DNA from: Patescibacteria group bacterium
GTDB lineage: Bacteria; Patescibacteriota; Microgenomatia; UBA12405
DNA: 32,599 nucleotides
Assembly (NCBI GenBank): GCA_013387215.1
Contig: WARW01000018.1
Span: 1-32,599 of the forward strand
Direction of reading: 5' to 3'
The notes beneath the pieces were generated by a model. The model saw only the letters and a list, made by a program, of their open reading frames with translations, was not told where the DNA came from and did not search any database. How positions within the stretch are numbered: position 1 is the stretch's first letter; each line of letters starts with the position of its first letter. Below are positions 17,441-26,547 of this stretch, in pieces. Position numbers and translations under genes: made by a program.

Positions 17441-18460
17441 ATGAAAGAACAGGGGAAATGCAGTGTTGTTGTTGGCGGCCAATATGGTTCTGAGGCCAAA
17501 GGCAAAGTTGTTTCCTATCTAGCACCTGAAATTGATATTGCTGTTCGAACTGGTTCTCCCAATTCTGGCGCCTGTGTTTATGATGGTGACACCGTCTATA
17601 AACTTCAACAAATTCCCGCTACTTTTTTAAACCGCGATTGTACATTGTGTATTGGTGCTGGCGCCTACATTAATCCCGACGTTTTGCGTCCCGAAGTTGA
17701 ATTAACTCAAACCAAAGATCGTTTATTTATCGATCGAAACGCTGGCATTATTGAACCACGCCATATTCAGCAGGAAATAAATGATGGTTACACCGAAAGA
17801 ATCGGCAGTACCAGCAAAGGCTGCGGTGCTGCTGCTGCCGATCGAGCATCCAGGAATCCTAATTTTAAGTTTGCCAGAACCGAACTTACTGATTTTCAAA
17901 TTACTGATGTTTCTCATATATTAAACAATGGTCTTGACCGGGGTAAAAATATTCTGGTTGAAGGCACTCAAGGCTATGGTTTATCGCTTCTTCATGGACA
18001 GCATCCCTACACGACTTCCCGAGACACTACTGCCGCTGCATTTATTTCCGAAGCAGGCATTTCACCTCTTCGGGTAACAGATATTTATTTAGTCATCCGC
18101 TCATATGAAATTCGTGTTGGTGGAAATTCTGGACCGCTAAAGTATGAAATCGATTGGGCCGAACTTTCCAGAAGAATTGGCAAAAATGTTATTGAAACCA
18201 CCACCGTCACTGGCCGAGTCAGAAGAGTGGGGGAGTTTGACTTGGATTTAGTCCAAAAAGCAATCATTGCCAACAACCCCAACCATATTGCCTACCAATT
18301 TTTAAATTATAAATTTCCTGAAGATGAGAATAAATCGAAGTGGTCTTCACTTTCCCAAAAAGCCCAATACTTTATAAAAGATTTGGAACAAAAACTTCAA
18401 GTACCAATCACATTAATTGGAACCGGACCAAAATCCGAAGCTATGATCGACCGCCGATAA
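17441..18460 (+). CDS. Adenylosuccinate synthetase superfamily protein, PurZ-like (339 aa)
   Basis: VVVGGQYGSEAKGKVVSYL aligns to PurA GDEGKGK; GSPNSGACV aligns to GHNAGHT; QQIPATF, IGAGAYINPDVL, STSKGCGAAAADR, VEGTQGYGLSLLHGQHPYTTSRDTTAAAF, TGRVRRVGEFD. Confidence 0.85.
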   Translation: MKEQGKCSVVVGGQYGSEAKGKVVSYLAPEIDIAVRTGSPNSGACVYDGDTVYKLQQIPATFLNRDCTLCIGAGAYINPDVLRPEVELTQTKDRLFIDRNAGIIEPRHIQQEINDGYTERIGSTSKGCGAAAADRASRNPNFKFARTELTDFQITDVSHILNNGLDRGKNILVEGTQGYGLSLLHGQHPYTTSRDTTAAAFISEAGISPLRVTDIYLVIRSYEIRVGGNSGPLKYEIDWAELSRRIGKNVIETTTVTGRVRRVGEFDLDLVQKAIIANNPNHIAYQFLNYKFPEDENKSKWSSLSQKAQYFIKDLEQKLQVPITLIGTGPKSEAMIDRR

Positions 18461-18526
18461 TTTATTGTTGTTTTTCTTACTTTATTTTTACAATCCTTTG
18501 TCTTTTAAAAAATAAAATAGATTGGT

Positions 18527-19147
18527 ATGCAACACAATAAGCTACCAATTGTAATTTTATCGGTTATTGCCTTAACTATCCTGTTTTTTAGCATTTCTAA
18601 CGCCAAAGAAATTTCCAAAGATAAATTTATTAAAAATACTGCCAATATCGATATTAAACCTCAGCTTCATCAACCTGTACCTGAATTTCAATCTCGAATT
18701 ACTAAAAAATTTTTCGGCACCTATGTCACTCCCAAAAATTCTCCTGTTTACCCTGAACGTTTCACCGGCTATCACACTGGCGTTGATGTCGAATTTGGAG
18801 ATGATTCCAAAACCATTTCAGTCTTTTCTATTTCCAATGGTCAAGTTGCCTTCTCTGGTTTTGTCAAAGGATACGGCGGTGTAATTGTCATAAATCAAAA
18901 TATCAACAATCAAAACATTTTAACTTTATATGGCCATCTAAAACCTTCAAGTCTTCCCAAAAAAGGAACTAATGTTTTAGCAGGGGATCAGATTGGAATT
19001 CTGGGTCGTGCCTATTCTGCCGAGACCGATGGTGAACGGAAACATTTGCATTTTACCATGCTTAAAGGAAGGGATATCGACTTCCGTGGTTATGTACTTA
19101 AAAAAGAAGACCTCCAAAACTGGTACAACCCACTCGATTTTTACTAA
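18527..19147 (+). CDS. M23 (LytM-type) metallopeptidase domain protein
   Basis: YHTGVDVEF (HxxxD) and KHLHFTM (HxH) plus LYGHL; N-terminal TM segment. Confidence 0.88.
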   Translation: MQHNKLPIVILSVIALTILFFSISNAKEISKDKFIKNTANIDIKPQLHQPVPEFQSRITKKFFGTYVTPKNSPVYPERFTGYHTGVDVEFGDDSKTISVFSISNGQVAFSGFVKGYGGVIVINQNINNQNILTLYGHLKPSSLPKKGTNVLAGDQIGILGRAYSAETDGERKHLHFTMLKGRDIDFRGYVLKKEDLQNWYNPLDFY

Positions 19148-19184
19148 GCTAGTACTTCCTTATGATTTCCGTTAAAATCAGAGC

Positions 19185-19490
19185 ATGGGATACAAAAAAT
19201 ATTTATATTTTTTTGGAGCATTAATTGTTTCCACTTTTATGTTCGGATCTTGCAGTCGTCCCGCTAAATTAATTAAACACAAAACTCCCGTTCCAACTCC
19301 AATTCCTACGGTTGAAATTTCTCCAACCGATATGCCCTCACCAACTCCCTCAATTGTTTTTACTTGTCCTGCCAGTGCCTGGGTAAATTGCATGCCTAGT
19401 CCCGATTCGCCTCCGCGACCTGAATGCCAGTCTGAATTTTTAAAATGGGCCCACGATAATTGTCCAGGTTTTCAAGGTGCAGCTTTATAA
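19185..19490 (+). CDS. Small putative lipoprotein, Pro/Thr-rich
   Basis: Lipobox-like STFMFGSC after a hydrophobic segment; TPVPTPIPTVEISPTDMPSPTPS linker. Confidence 0.6.
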   Translation: MGYKKYLYFFGALIVSTFMFGSCSRPAKLIKHKTPVPTPIPTVEISPTDMPSPTPSIVFTCPASAWVNCMPSPDSPPRPECQSEFLKWAHDNCPGFQGAAL

Positions 19491-19501
19491 TTTAAATAAA
19501 C

Positions 19502-20998
19502 ATGTTATCTACTTTTAAATCGATACTTAAATCTATTTTCAGAGGTATTCGTTTCGACCCCGAAGTCGATAAAATCATCAGTAAACATCCTAACGCTTTT
19601 GGTTTTCTCAAAAAACGGCTCACCCGGGATGAAAAATTCGGTCTTCAATTAACCATCGGCACTTTATCAACTTTTATTTTTATTTTTATTTTTTATGGAA
19701 TTTTACGAGAGTATTTAGAACACGATCCAATCTTTCATGCCGATCAAAGTATTCTTAACTTTATTGTGGCCCATAGAAATCTATCTTTCAGTCATTTCAT
19801 GCTTTTTATTACTTATCTTGGTCAAGCTCAAATCATAATTCTGGGTGTAGCTTTTGTCAGTATTATTCTCATTTTGCTCCGTCGCCGTTATTATCTTTAT
19901 TCCTTATTAGTTTCTGTTGCTGGAGGCCAGGCTTTTGTTTGGATTATCAAAAACATTATCGAAAGATCCCGTCCTCCAATTACCAGCGCCCTTGTCTCCG
20001 AATCCAGTTTTAGTTTCCCCAGCGGCCACAGCTTTATTGCTATCTCTTTTTATGGACTTTTATCCTACATCGTCATTCATCTCATCAAAAACAAAACCCT
20101 CAGAATTATTGTTGGCATCATCAGTCCGCTTTTGATTATTTTAATCGGTTTTTCCCGAATCTATCTCGGAGTTCACTGGGCTTCAGACGTAATTGCCAGC
20201 TATGCTTCTGGTTTGGCTTGGGTTTCAATTTTAATTACGGCTGCCAAAATAAAAAATCCAGAAACAAAAAACACTATCATTCCTAAAAAAACCATTTATA
20301 AGATTGGTATTTTGTTTTTCTTTATTTGGATAAGTTTTGTTTATTACTACTATGCCAAACATCCCCTTAAAACCCCGCCTCCAACCACCAAAAACTCCAT
20401 CAATATTTACGATAATTTAACTGAAAATTTATTTAAAAACGTTCCGCTTTATAGCACTACTATTTTTGGCAATCAAATTGAGCCCATAAATATTGTCCTA
20501 ATTGGTTCTGCTGCTAATGTCCAAAAAATATTTAATGATGCTAATTGGCTGCCCCTCGATTCGTTTAATTTTAAAAATCTTCTGGTTCTCAGCCAACGTT
20601 CTATTCTCCAAAAATCTTATCCAAAAGCTCCTGGTTTTCCATCTTTTTGGAACGACCAGCCCAATGAACTAGAATTTAATCAGCCGACCGAAATAAATTC
20701 AGCTCAGGAACGCTACCATATTCATCTTTGGCAAACTCCATTTTTAGTAAATGGCACCACACCAGTTTGGTTTGGCACTACTCATTTTGATAAATATCAA
20801 AAAACATTTTTACCAATTCATTCCGTTGATCCACCCCTCGATAGTGCTCGCGAAAAAATCAAAAATGATCTTCTAAAAACTTCGGATTTAAAATCATTTA
20901 GTCTAGTTCAAGTAGTTCCGCCAGCTATGGGTCAAAACCTCTTTGGCAGCCAGTTTTTTACCGATGGAAAAGCATATATACTATATATAAAGGACTAA
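19502..20998 (+). CDS. PAP2-family phosphatase with C-terminal LssY_C-like domain
   Basis: IKNIIERSRPP, SFPSGHSFIAISFYG, RIYLGVHWASDVIASYASG; C-terminal NIVLIGSAANVQKIFNDANWLPLDSF. Confidence 0.88.
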   Translation: MLSTFKSILKSIFRGIRFDPEVDKIISKHPNAFGFLKKRLTRDEKFGLQLTIGTLSTFIFIFIFYGILREYLEHDPIFHADQSILNFIVAHRNLSFSHFMLFITYLGQAQIIILGVAFVSIILILLRRRYYLYSLLVSVAGGQAFVWIIKNIIERSRPPITSALVSESSFSFPSGHSFIAISFYGLLSYIVIHLIKNKTLRIIVGIISPLLIILIGFSRIYLGVHWASDVIASYASGLAWVSILITAAKIKNPETKNTIIPKKTIYKIGILFFFIWISFVYYYYAKHPLKTPPPTTKNSINIYDNLTENLFKNVPLYSTTIFGNQIEPINIVLIGSAANVQKIFNDANWLPLDSFNFKNLLVLSQRSILQKSYPKAPGFPSFWNDQPNELEFNQPTEINSAQERYHIHLWQTPFLVNGTTPVWFGTTHFDKYQKTFLPIHSVDPPLDSAREKIKNDLLKTSDLKSFSLVQVVPPAMGQNLFGSQFFTDGKAYILYIKD

Positions 20999-21002
20999 TA
21001 TA

Positions 21003-21299
21003 ATGACATCAAAACCCCAAGATCTCAGAGATCAGCTTGGTAAATATAAAAAAACTATTGAATCACGCCAAAAATATGTGAAAAATGAATATCAGGCATA
21101 TGGGCTTGAACTAGCCAAAGAACTAGGCGATTGGAAAAACCGGGCAATCTATATTAGATTGGCCAAAAATGTAGACCGGAAAATAATAGAGGCCGCTAGA
21201 TATTTCGTCAAAGATCAGGACAAATCTAAATTAAAAACGCCGTTTAAACTTTTTTTATGGAAATTAAAAGAGTTGAGAAACGCACAAAAACCCGTATAA
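21003..21299 (+). CDS. Hypothetical charged protein
   Basis: 98 aa ORF in a co-directional run; no recognised family. Confidence 0.55.
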   Translation: MTSKPQDLRDQLGKYKKTIESRQKYVKNEYQAYGLELAKELGDWKNRAIYIRLAKNVDRKIIEAARYFVKDQDKSKLKTPFKLFLWKLKELRNAQKPV

Positions 21300-21310
21300 T
21301 ATAAAAGTTT

Positions 21311-22366
21311 ATGCAATTTTTGAAACACAATTATAAAAAACTTATTATCGGTCTGATTATCCTAGCAATTGTTTTTTTTGGATACCGTCAATTTAACAAA
21401 GGCAAAAAAGCCAATGCTAATATCTTTAATCCCAAAAAAGATACCATTGTTAATCCTCAACGACAAAACATAAAAGATCAAATTACACTTTCTGGATCAA
21501 TCGATGCCGAGTCAAAGGCTAATCTTCAATTTCAAACTCCAGGACAGCTCGCATGGCTTGGTGTCAAAGAAGGGGATAAGGTTAAAAAATATCAGGCTGT
21601 CGCCGGACTTAATCTTTCTCAGCTCAAAAAGCAATTAGCCATCGATTACAATAATTATCGTTCTCAATTATCTCAATTTGACGATACTCAAGATCAATAT
21701 AAAGATCAAAAAGATAATCTAACCTTAACCGATCAGATGAAACGAATTTTAGTTCGTTCTCAATCTTCTCTCGATAGTTCTGTTGCCAACTATGAACTTG
21801 GAGATTTAGCCATAAAATATGCTACTTTAACAAGCCCAATCGAAGGAATTGTCACTAATGTCAATCAACTGGCCACTGGCCTTAATATTTCTCCTGCTAC
21901 TTCCAGTATTTATATTATTGATCCAAAAAGTATTTATTTTAAATCTCAAATTGACCAAGCCGATGTCCCAAAGCTCAAAATGGGGGATAAAACTTCAGTC
22001 AGCTTAGACAGTTTTCCTGATAAAAAGTTTGACTCTACTGTTTCTTATATTTCATTTACTCCAGTTGCCGGACAATCATCAACCGTCTATGAGGTCCGTT
22101 TTGCTATGCCAATAGATAATTCCAATATGACCTATCGTTTAGGTATGGATGGAGATGCAACTGTTGACTTGGGCGAATCTCAAAATGCTTTAACTATCCC
22201 AAGCGAAGCTCTCTTTGAAGACACTGACAGTAAATATGTTTATGTTAAAACCGACAACAACCAATTAACCAAAAAAATTGTTAAGACCGGAATTGAAACA
22301 GATACAAATATTGAAATTTTAGAAGGATTATCTGAAAATGACCAAGTCGTCATCAAACAAAAATAA
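21311..22366 (+). CDS. HlyD/MacA-like efflux periplasmic adaptor
   Basis: N-terminal TM, GSIDAESKANLQFQTPGQLAWLGVKEGDKVKKYQ lipoyl half, SPIEGIVTNVNQLATGLNI. Confidence 0.88.
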   Translation: MQFLKHNYKKLIIGLIILAIVFFGYRQFNKGKKANANIFNPKKDTIVNPQRQNIKDQITLSGSIDAESKANLQFQTPGQLAWLGVKEGDKVKKYQAVAGLNLSQLKKQLAIDYNNYRSQLSQFDDTQDQYKDQKDNLTLTDQMKRILVRSQSSLDSSVANYELGDLAIKYATLTSPIEGIVTNVNQLATGLNISPATSSIYIIDPKSIYFKSQIDQADVPKLKMGDKTSVSLDSFPDKKFDSTVSYISFTPVAGQSSTVYEVRFAMPIDNSNMTYRLGMDGDATVDLGESQNALTIPSEALFEDTDSKYVYVKTDNNQLTKKIVKTGIETDTNIEILEGLSENDQVVIKQK

Positions 22367-23048
22367 CGCCAAGGTTGTTTTGGAACTAAAGAATATCACC
22401 AAGTCATATAATACTGGCGGTACTGTTTTCACTGCCCTAAATAATGTTTCGCTTAAAATTTATGAAGGTGAGTTTGTTTCTATTACCGGCCCCTCAGGTT
22501 CTGGTAAATCGACCTTAATGCACATCATTGGACTTCTCGATAATCCCACCTCGGGTGAAGTTTTATTGGGCGATCGTGATGTTTCCAAGCTAAAAGAAAC
22601 TCAATTAGCTCAAATCCGAAACGTGACTCTTGGATTTGTGTTTCAGCAATTTAACTTATTGCCCAAAACTTCTGCCATAGAAAACGTACTTTTACCGCTT
22701 TTATATTCAGATGTGCCTAAAAAATTCCGAAACCAAATGGCCACTGATTTGCTTGTCAAAGTTGGCCTTGAAAATAAAATGTCCAATACTCCGGCACAAC
22801 TTTCCGGCGGACAACAACAAAGAGTTGCCATAGCTAGGGCCTTAATTAATAATCCAAAAATTGTTTTAGCTGACGAACCAACTGGAAATCTCGATAGCAA
22901 ATCTGGTGCCGATGTCATGAAATTTCTTCATAAACTCAACGAAGAGGAGGGGAGAACTATTGTTTTTGTTACCCACGACATGGACCTCGCTAAAGAAGCC
23001 AATCGAATGATTATTATTAAAGACGGTCAAATCAACAACCATGCTTAA
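22338..23048 (+). CDS. MacB/LolD-type ABC transporter ATPase
   Basis: ITGPSGSGKSTLMHIIGLLDNPTSGEV, QLSGGQQQRVAIARALINNPKIVLADEPTGNLDS. Confidence 0.95.
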   Translation: MTKSSSNKNNAKVVLELKNITKSYNTGGTVFTALNNVSLKIYEGEFVSITGPSGSGKSTLMHIIGLLDNPTSGEVLLGDRDVSKLKETQLAQIRNVTLGFVFQQFNLLPKTSAIENVLLPLLYSDVPKKFRNQMATDLLVKVGLENKMSNTPAQLSGGQQQRVAIARALINNPKIVLADEPTGNLDSKSGADVMKFLHKLNEEEGRTIVFVTHDMDLAKEANRMIIIKDGQINNHA

Positions 23049-24261
23049 ACCAAGTATCCAAGATTTATTCCGTTCCAGTTTCAGATCGATTTTAAAGAAT
23101 AAAAGTCGTACTATTTTAACCTCGCTAGGTATCATTATTGGCGTCACATCAGTTATTCTCTTAACTTCAATTGGTAACGGGCTTAAAGTTTACATTTCCA
23201 GTCAATTTGAAGCTCTTGGAGCTAATTCTGTTTTTATTGCTCCAGGCAAAATTTTCAACGATAAAGGTGGATTTAATAATAGTGCCAGCAGCCGTTTTAT
23301 TACCACCAGTTTTAGTCTAACCGATCTAAATACTATCAAAAGAAATTTCCGTAATTGTACTGTTATTCCAATTGCAATTTCTAGTGTCGAAGTTAAAGCC
23401 AATAAAATCACTAAAAGTGATGTTGCTCTTGCTGGCACTAATTACCAATTTTCTGAAGCTGCTAATCGTAAAATATTAGATGGCGGTCGTTGGTTTACCA
23501 AAGAAGAAGATGACAAAAAAAGTGATGTGGTTGTTCTTGGCTACAATGTTGCCAACACTGTTTTTGTAAAAGGAAACCCCATCGGCAAAAAAGTAATTAT
23601 AAAAGGAAAGAACTTTAGAGTAATCGGAGTTGTTGAAAAGCAAGGCGGCTCCATGGGAGGACCAGATCCAGACAATCAAGCATACACTCCAATCGGTAAT
23701 GTTTTTAATTTAAATGGCAATCAAAATCTAGCTGAAATTTTTATTAAAACTCCCGACAAAGATTCAGTTGCTGAAACTAAAACTAAAGTCAACAAACTGC
23801 TCTTAAAAAAATACGACAAAGATGCTTTTTCTGTCTTCGACTCCAGCCAGCTTCTTGATAGCATCAACTCTATTATTAGCATGCTCACTATTGGTTTAAC
23901 CGGAATTGCCGCTATTTCTCTTATCGTCGGCGGTATTGGCATTATGAATATCATGTTAGTTTCTGTCACCGAAAGAACCAAAGAAATCGGTCTTCGCAAA
24001 GCAATTGGTGCCTATCCTAGGGCAATTTTAGTTCAATTCTTAATTGAAGCTGTCATTCTTTCTTGTCTTGGTGGAGCAATTGGTATTTTGCTTGGAGCTC
24101 TTGGTACTTTTGGAATTAGTCAATTTTTTCCGGCCAAAATTACTACTTCATCAGTATTAATTGCCTTCAGTGTCTCATCAGCAGTCGGAATAATTTTCGG
24201 TGTCACTCCAGCCAGAAAAGCTTCCAAACTCTCTCCAATCGAAGCCTTAAGATATGAATAA
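23041..24261 (+). CDS. MacB/FtsX-type ABC transporter permease
   Basis: LKNKSRTILTSLGIIIGVTSVILLTSIGNGLK, GGIGIMNIMLVSVTERTKEIGLRKAIGA, PARKASKLSPIEALRYE. Confidence 0.95.
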   Translation: MLKPSIQDLFRSSFRSILKNKSRTILTSLGIIIGVTSVILLTSIGNGLKVYISSQFEALGANSVFIAPGKIFNDKGGFNNSASSRFITTSFSLTDLNTIKRNFRNCTVIPIAISSVEVKANKITKSDVALAGTNYQFSEAANRKILDGGRWFTKEEDDKKSDVVVLGYNVANTVFVKGNPIGKKVIIKGKNFRVIGVVEKQGGSMGGPDPDNQAYTPIGNVFNLNGNQNLAEIFIKTPDKDSVAETKTKVNKLLLKKYDKDAFSVFDSSQLLDSINSIISMLTIGLTGIAAISLIVGGIGIMNIMLVSVTERTKEIGLRKAIGAYPRAILVQFLIEAVILSCLGGAIGILLGALGTFGISQFFPAKITTSSVLIAFSVSSAVGIIFGVTPARKASKLSPIEALRYE

Positions 24262-24285
24262 TAGTTAATCTGTTATCATTAATAA

Positions 24286-24849
24286 GTGAAACAAGAACTT
24301 ACTCATCACATACTGCCGCTTTTTGTTTTATTTTTGATCATAAGCGCCGTTTGGTTTTTTAACCAAGTGCCATATTCTGAAATTATTTTTCTATTTTTAG
24401 GTTTTTCAGTTGGCACCTATTTACTCGACATTGATCATTTTATTTTCTGGTTTTTTCTTCGCCCCAATCTTGAAGAAAGCCGAATCGCTCAAGCAGCTTT
24501 AAAAAATAAAGATTTCAAATCTATTCTGACTCTTTTTAAAGCCACCCATAAAAATCATACTAACTTAATTTTTCATCATTACTTTTTTCAGGTAGTTTTG
24601 GCCTTATTTACTTTCTTTGTCTTCACTTCCAGTCCAAATATTTTTGTCAAAGCTTTACTTTTAGCTTTAAACTTACACTTACTTGTTGATGAGCTTGGCG
24701 ATTATGTCACTGATAAAAAAACACTTCAGAAATGGCTTTTTGCCCGTGAACCAAAACAACTTTCGGCAGATTCGCTTAAATATTATTTAATAGTCTTCAT
24801 TCTTTTGTTATTTACTTTTGCCGTGCTTCTTTTAAAATCTAAACCATGA
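24286..24849 (+). CDS. Membrane protein with His/Asp motifs, possible metal-dependent hydrolase-like (GTG start)
   Basis: YLLDIDHFIFWFF, NLIFHHYFFQ, LNLHLLVDELGDYV inside a multi-TM protein; TATCAT 6 nt before GTG. Confidence 0.55.
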   Translation: MKQELTHHILPLFVLFLIISAVWFFNQVPYSEIIFLFLGFSVGTYLLDIDHFIFWFFLRPNLEESRIAQAALKNKDFKSILTLFKATHKNHTNLIFHHYFFQVVLALFTFFVFTSSPNIFVKALLLALNLHLLVDELGDYVTDKKTLQKWLFAREPKQLSADSLKYYLIVFILLLFTFAVLLLKSKP

Positions 24850-25358
24850 CCCAACTTTCTTCTCAAATGTTTCATGATGCCAAAAAGTATGTTTCCGAAA
24901 ACCAAGCTAAACTGGTTTCCGATGTAGAAATAATTCTAAGCCGTTTGACTCTTGCCGATCATATTAACGATTATTCTTTTGTTGTTTCTCCAATGGCTAA
25001 AGCCTATGAGGGATACTTAAAAGACTTTTTCTTAAACGTTGGTCTTATTTCAGATCATGATTACGACAGTGACCGTTTTAGGGTAGGGAAGACTCTTAAT
25101 CCATCATTACGCTATAAAAGATTTTCCGTTTTTCAGCGTCTTGCAGATTATCATGAAAAAGGTGAAGAGCTTGCCGAAATTTTGTGGGATGCTTGGAAAT
25201 ATGGACGCAATGAAATATTTCATTATTTTCCTGGAAACGTCAAAAACTTAACCCGCCAAGAAGCCGAAGAAAGAGTTTGTCTTCTTTTAAACGCCATCAT
25301 CAAATCTGGCGAATTTGTCGAAGAACACAAGAAACTTAAAAACCAGGAGTACGTCTAA
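24846..25358 (+). CDS. HEPN-domain RNase-like protein, similar in outline to RnlA/LsoA C-terminal region
   Basis: GRNEIFHYF fits the HEPN RX4H motif with polar residue after Arg; SPMAKAYEGYLKDFFLNVG; 4-nt overlap with upstream gene. Confidence 0.6.
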   Translation: MTQLSSQMFHDAKKYVSENQAKLVSDVEIILSRLTLADHINDYSFVVSPMAKAYEGYLKDFFLNVGLISDHDYDSDRFRVGKTLNPSLRYKRFSVFQRLADYHEKGEELAEILWDAWKYGRNEIFHYFPGNVKNLTRQEAEERVCLLLNAIIKSGEFVEEHKKLKNQEYV

Positions 25359-26268
25359 TTTTTCCCTTATAATCCCTAAACTTATTTATTTTTACATCCC
25401 AAAAATTTAAAGGCACAGGAATTTTATTGGCCGCTTTTGGAGCATCGATCACCAAAGTGGGGCAGGCAAGTCCGGAAATTTCTTTTCTCAACTGACTCAT
25501 GATTTCAATTTCTTTCTTAAGCGGCACCATAAAATTTTCCAAACCTTTCACTGGATCGCATTGAAAAATATAATATGGCTTCACTCCAATCGCCACCAGA
25601 TTATTAAACAATTTTTTTAATGTTTCCACCGAATCATTTATTCCTTTAAGAAAAACTGATTGCGATAAAACCATAGCTCCAGTTTGTCTGATTTTTTTTA
25701 CAGCTTCTATACAATCTTTAGTTAACTCATCTGGATGTTCAAAATTAATCAAAACATATAAACTTTGTTCATTAATGCTTTTGAATATTTTTAAAATTTT
25801 TTGATTTATTAATTTTGGATTACTAACCGGCACTCGAGTGTGAATCCTCACCACATTAATTTGCTTCATTTTTCCGATTTTTTTCAGCAAATATTTCAGA
25901 TCATCAACCACCATCAAAGGATCGCCGCCGGAAATGATTACCTCATTAATTTCTTGATGTTGGTCTAAATAATTTAAAATATTATCCAAATCACCTAGAG
26001 ATAATTTATTTTCTTCAACTTTAGAAATTTTTCTTCTCCTGGTGCAAAACTGGCAATAGGCAGCACATTTCATTGTTAGCTTAATCAAAACCCGGTTTGG
26101 ATATTTTTTAACTAATCCCTTAATTAAGGTACTTTTTTCTTCTTCTAGAGGATCATCAACAAAATTTTTATTAATTAATTTTTGCTCTATACAAAAAAAT
26201 TGGCGTTTAATAAATTCCGAAACTTCGGCCAAATTTTCTATATAATTATTTTTTTCCGAGATTTTCAT
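25336..26268 (-). CDS. KamA/EpmB-family radical SAM aminomutase-like protein
   Basis: KCAAYCQFCTRRR (CxxxCxxC), EVIISGGDPLM, RIHTRVPVSNP, PYYIFQCDPVKGLENF. Confidence 0.88.
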   Translation of the reverse strand: MKISEKNNYIENLAEVSEFIKRQFFCIEQKLINKNFVDDPLEEEKSTLIKGLVKKYPNRVLIKLTMKCAAYCQFCTRRRKISKVEENKLSLGDLDNILNYLDQHQEINEVIISGGDPLMVVDDLKYLLKKIGKMKQINVVRIHTRVPVSNPKLINQKILKIFKSINEQSLYVLINFEHPDELTKDCIEAVKKIRQTGAMVLSQSVFLKGINDSVETLKKLFNNLVAIGVKPYYIFQCDPVKGLENFMVPLKKEIEIMSQLRKEISGLACPTLVIDAPKAANKIPVPLNFWDVKINKFRDYKGKIRRTPGF

Positions 26269-26312
26269 AATTAAATTTGCATAAAAAAATCGTCATGTAT
26301 AATAGCAAATGT

Positions 26313-26507
26313 ATGACAAAAAAAATTATAGTAGATCAAGAAAAATGTATTGGTTGCAATACTTGTCCATTAGTTTGTCCTGAAATTTTCGAACTCGACG
26401 AAACCAGCTACAAGGCCAAAGTAAAAAAACAGCCGGAAAAAATTGAAGATGCAGATTCCGCCATAACTGCTTGTCCAGTTAGCGCTATCACTGTTGAAGA
26501 AGAATAG
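26313..26507 (+). CDS. Small single-cluster 4Fe-4S ferredoxin
   Basis: MTKKIIVDQEKCIGCNTCPLVCPEIFELDE...AITACPVSAITVEEE; start at 26313. Confidence 0.88.
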   Translation: MTKKIIVDQEKCIGCNTCPLVCPEIFELDETSYKAKVKKQPEKIEDADSAITACPVSAITVEEE

Positions 26508-26547
26508 TTTTTTAGTATACTCATTCTATTACATATTTTTTACTAAC

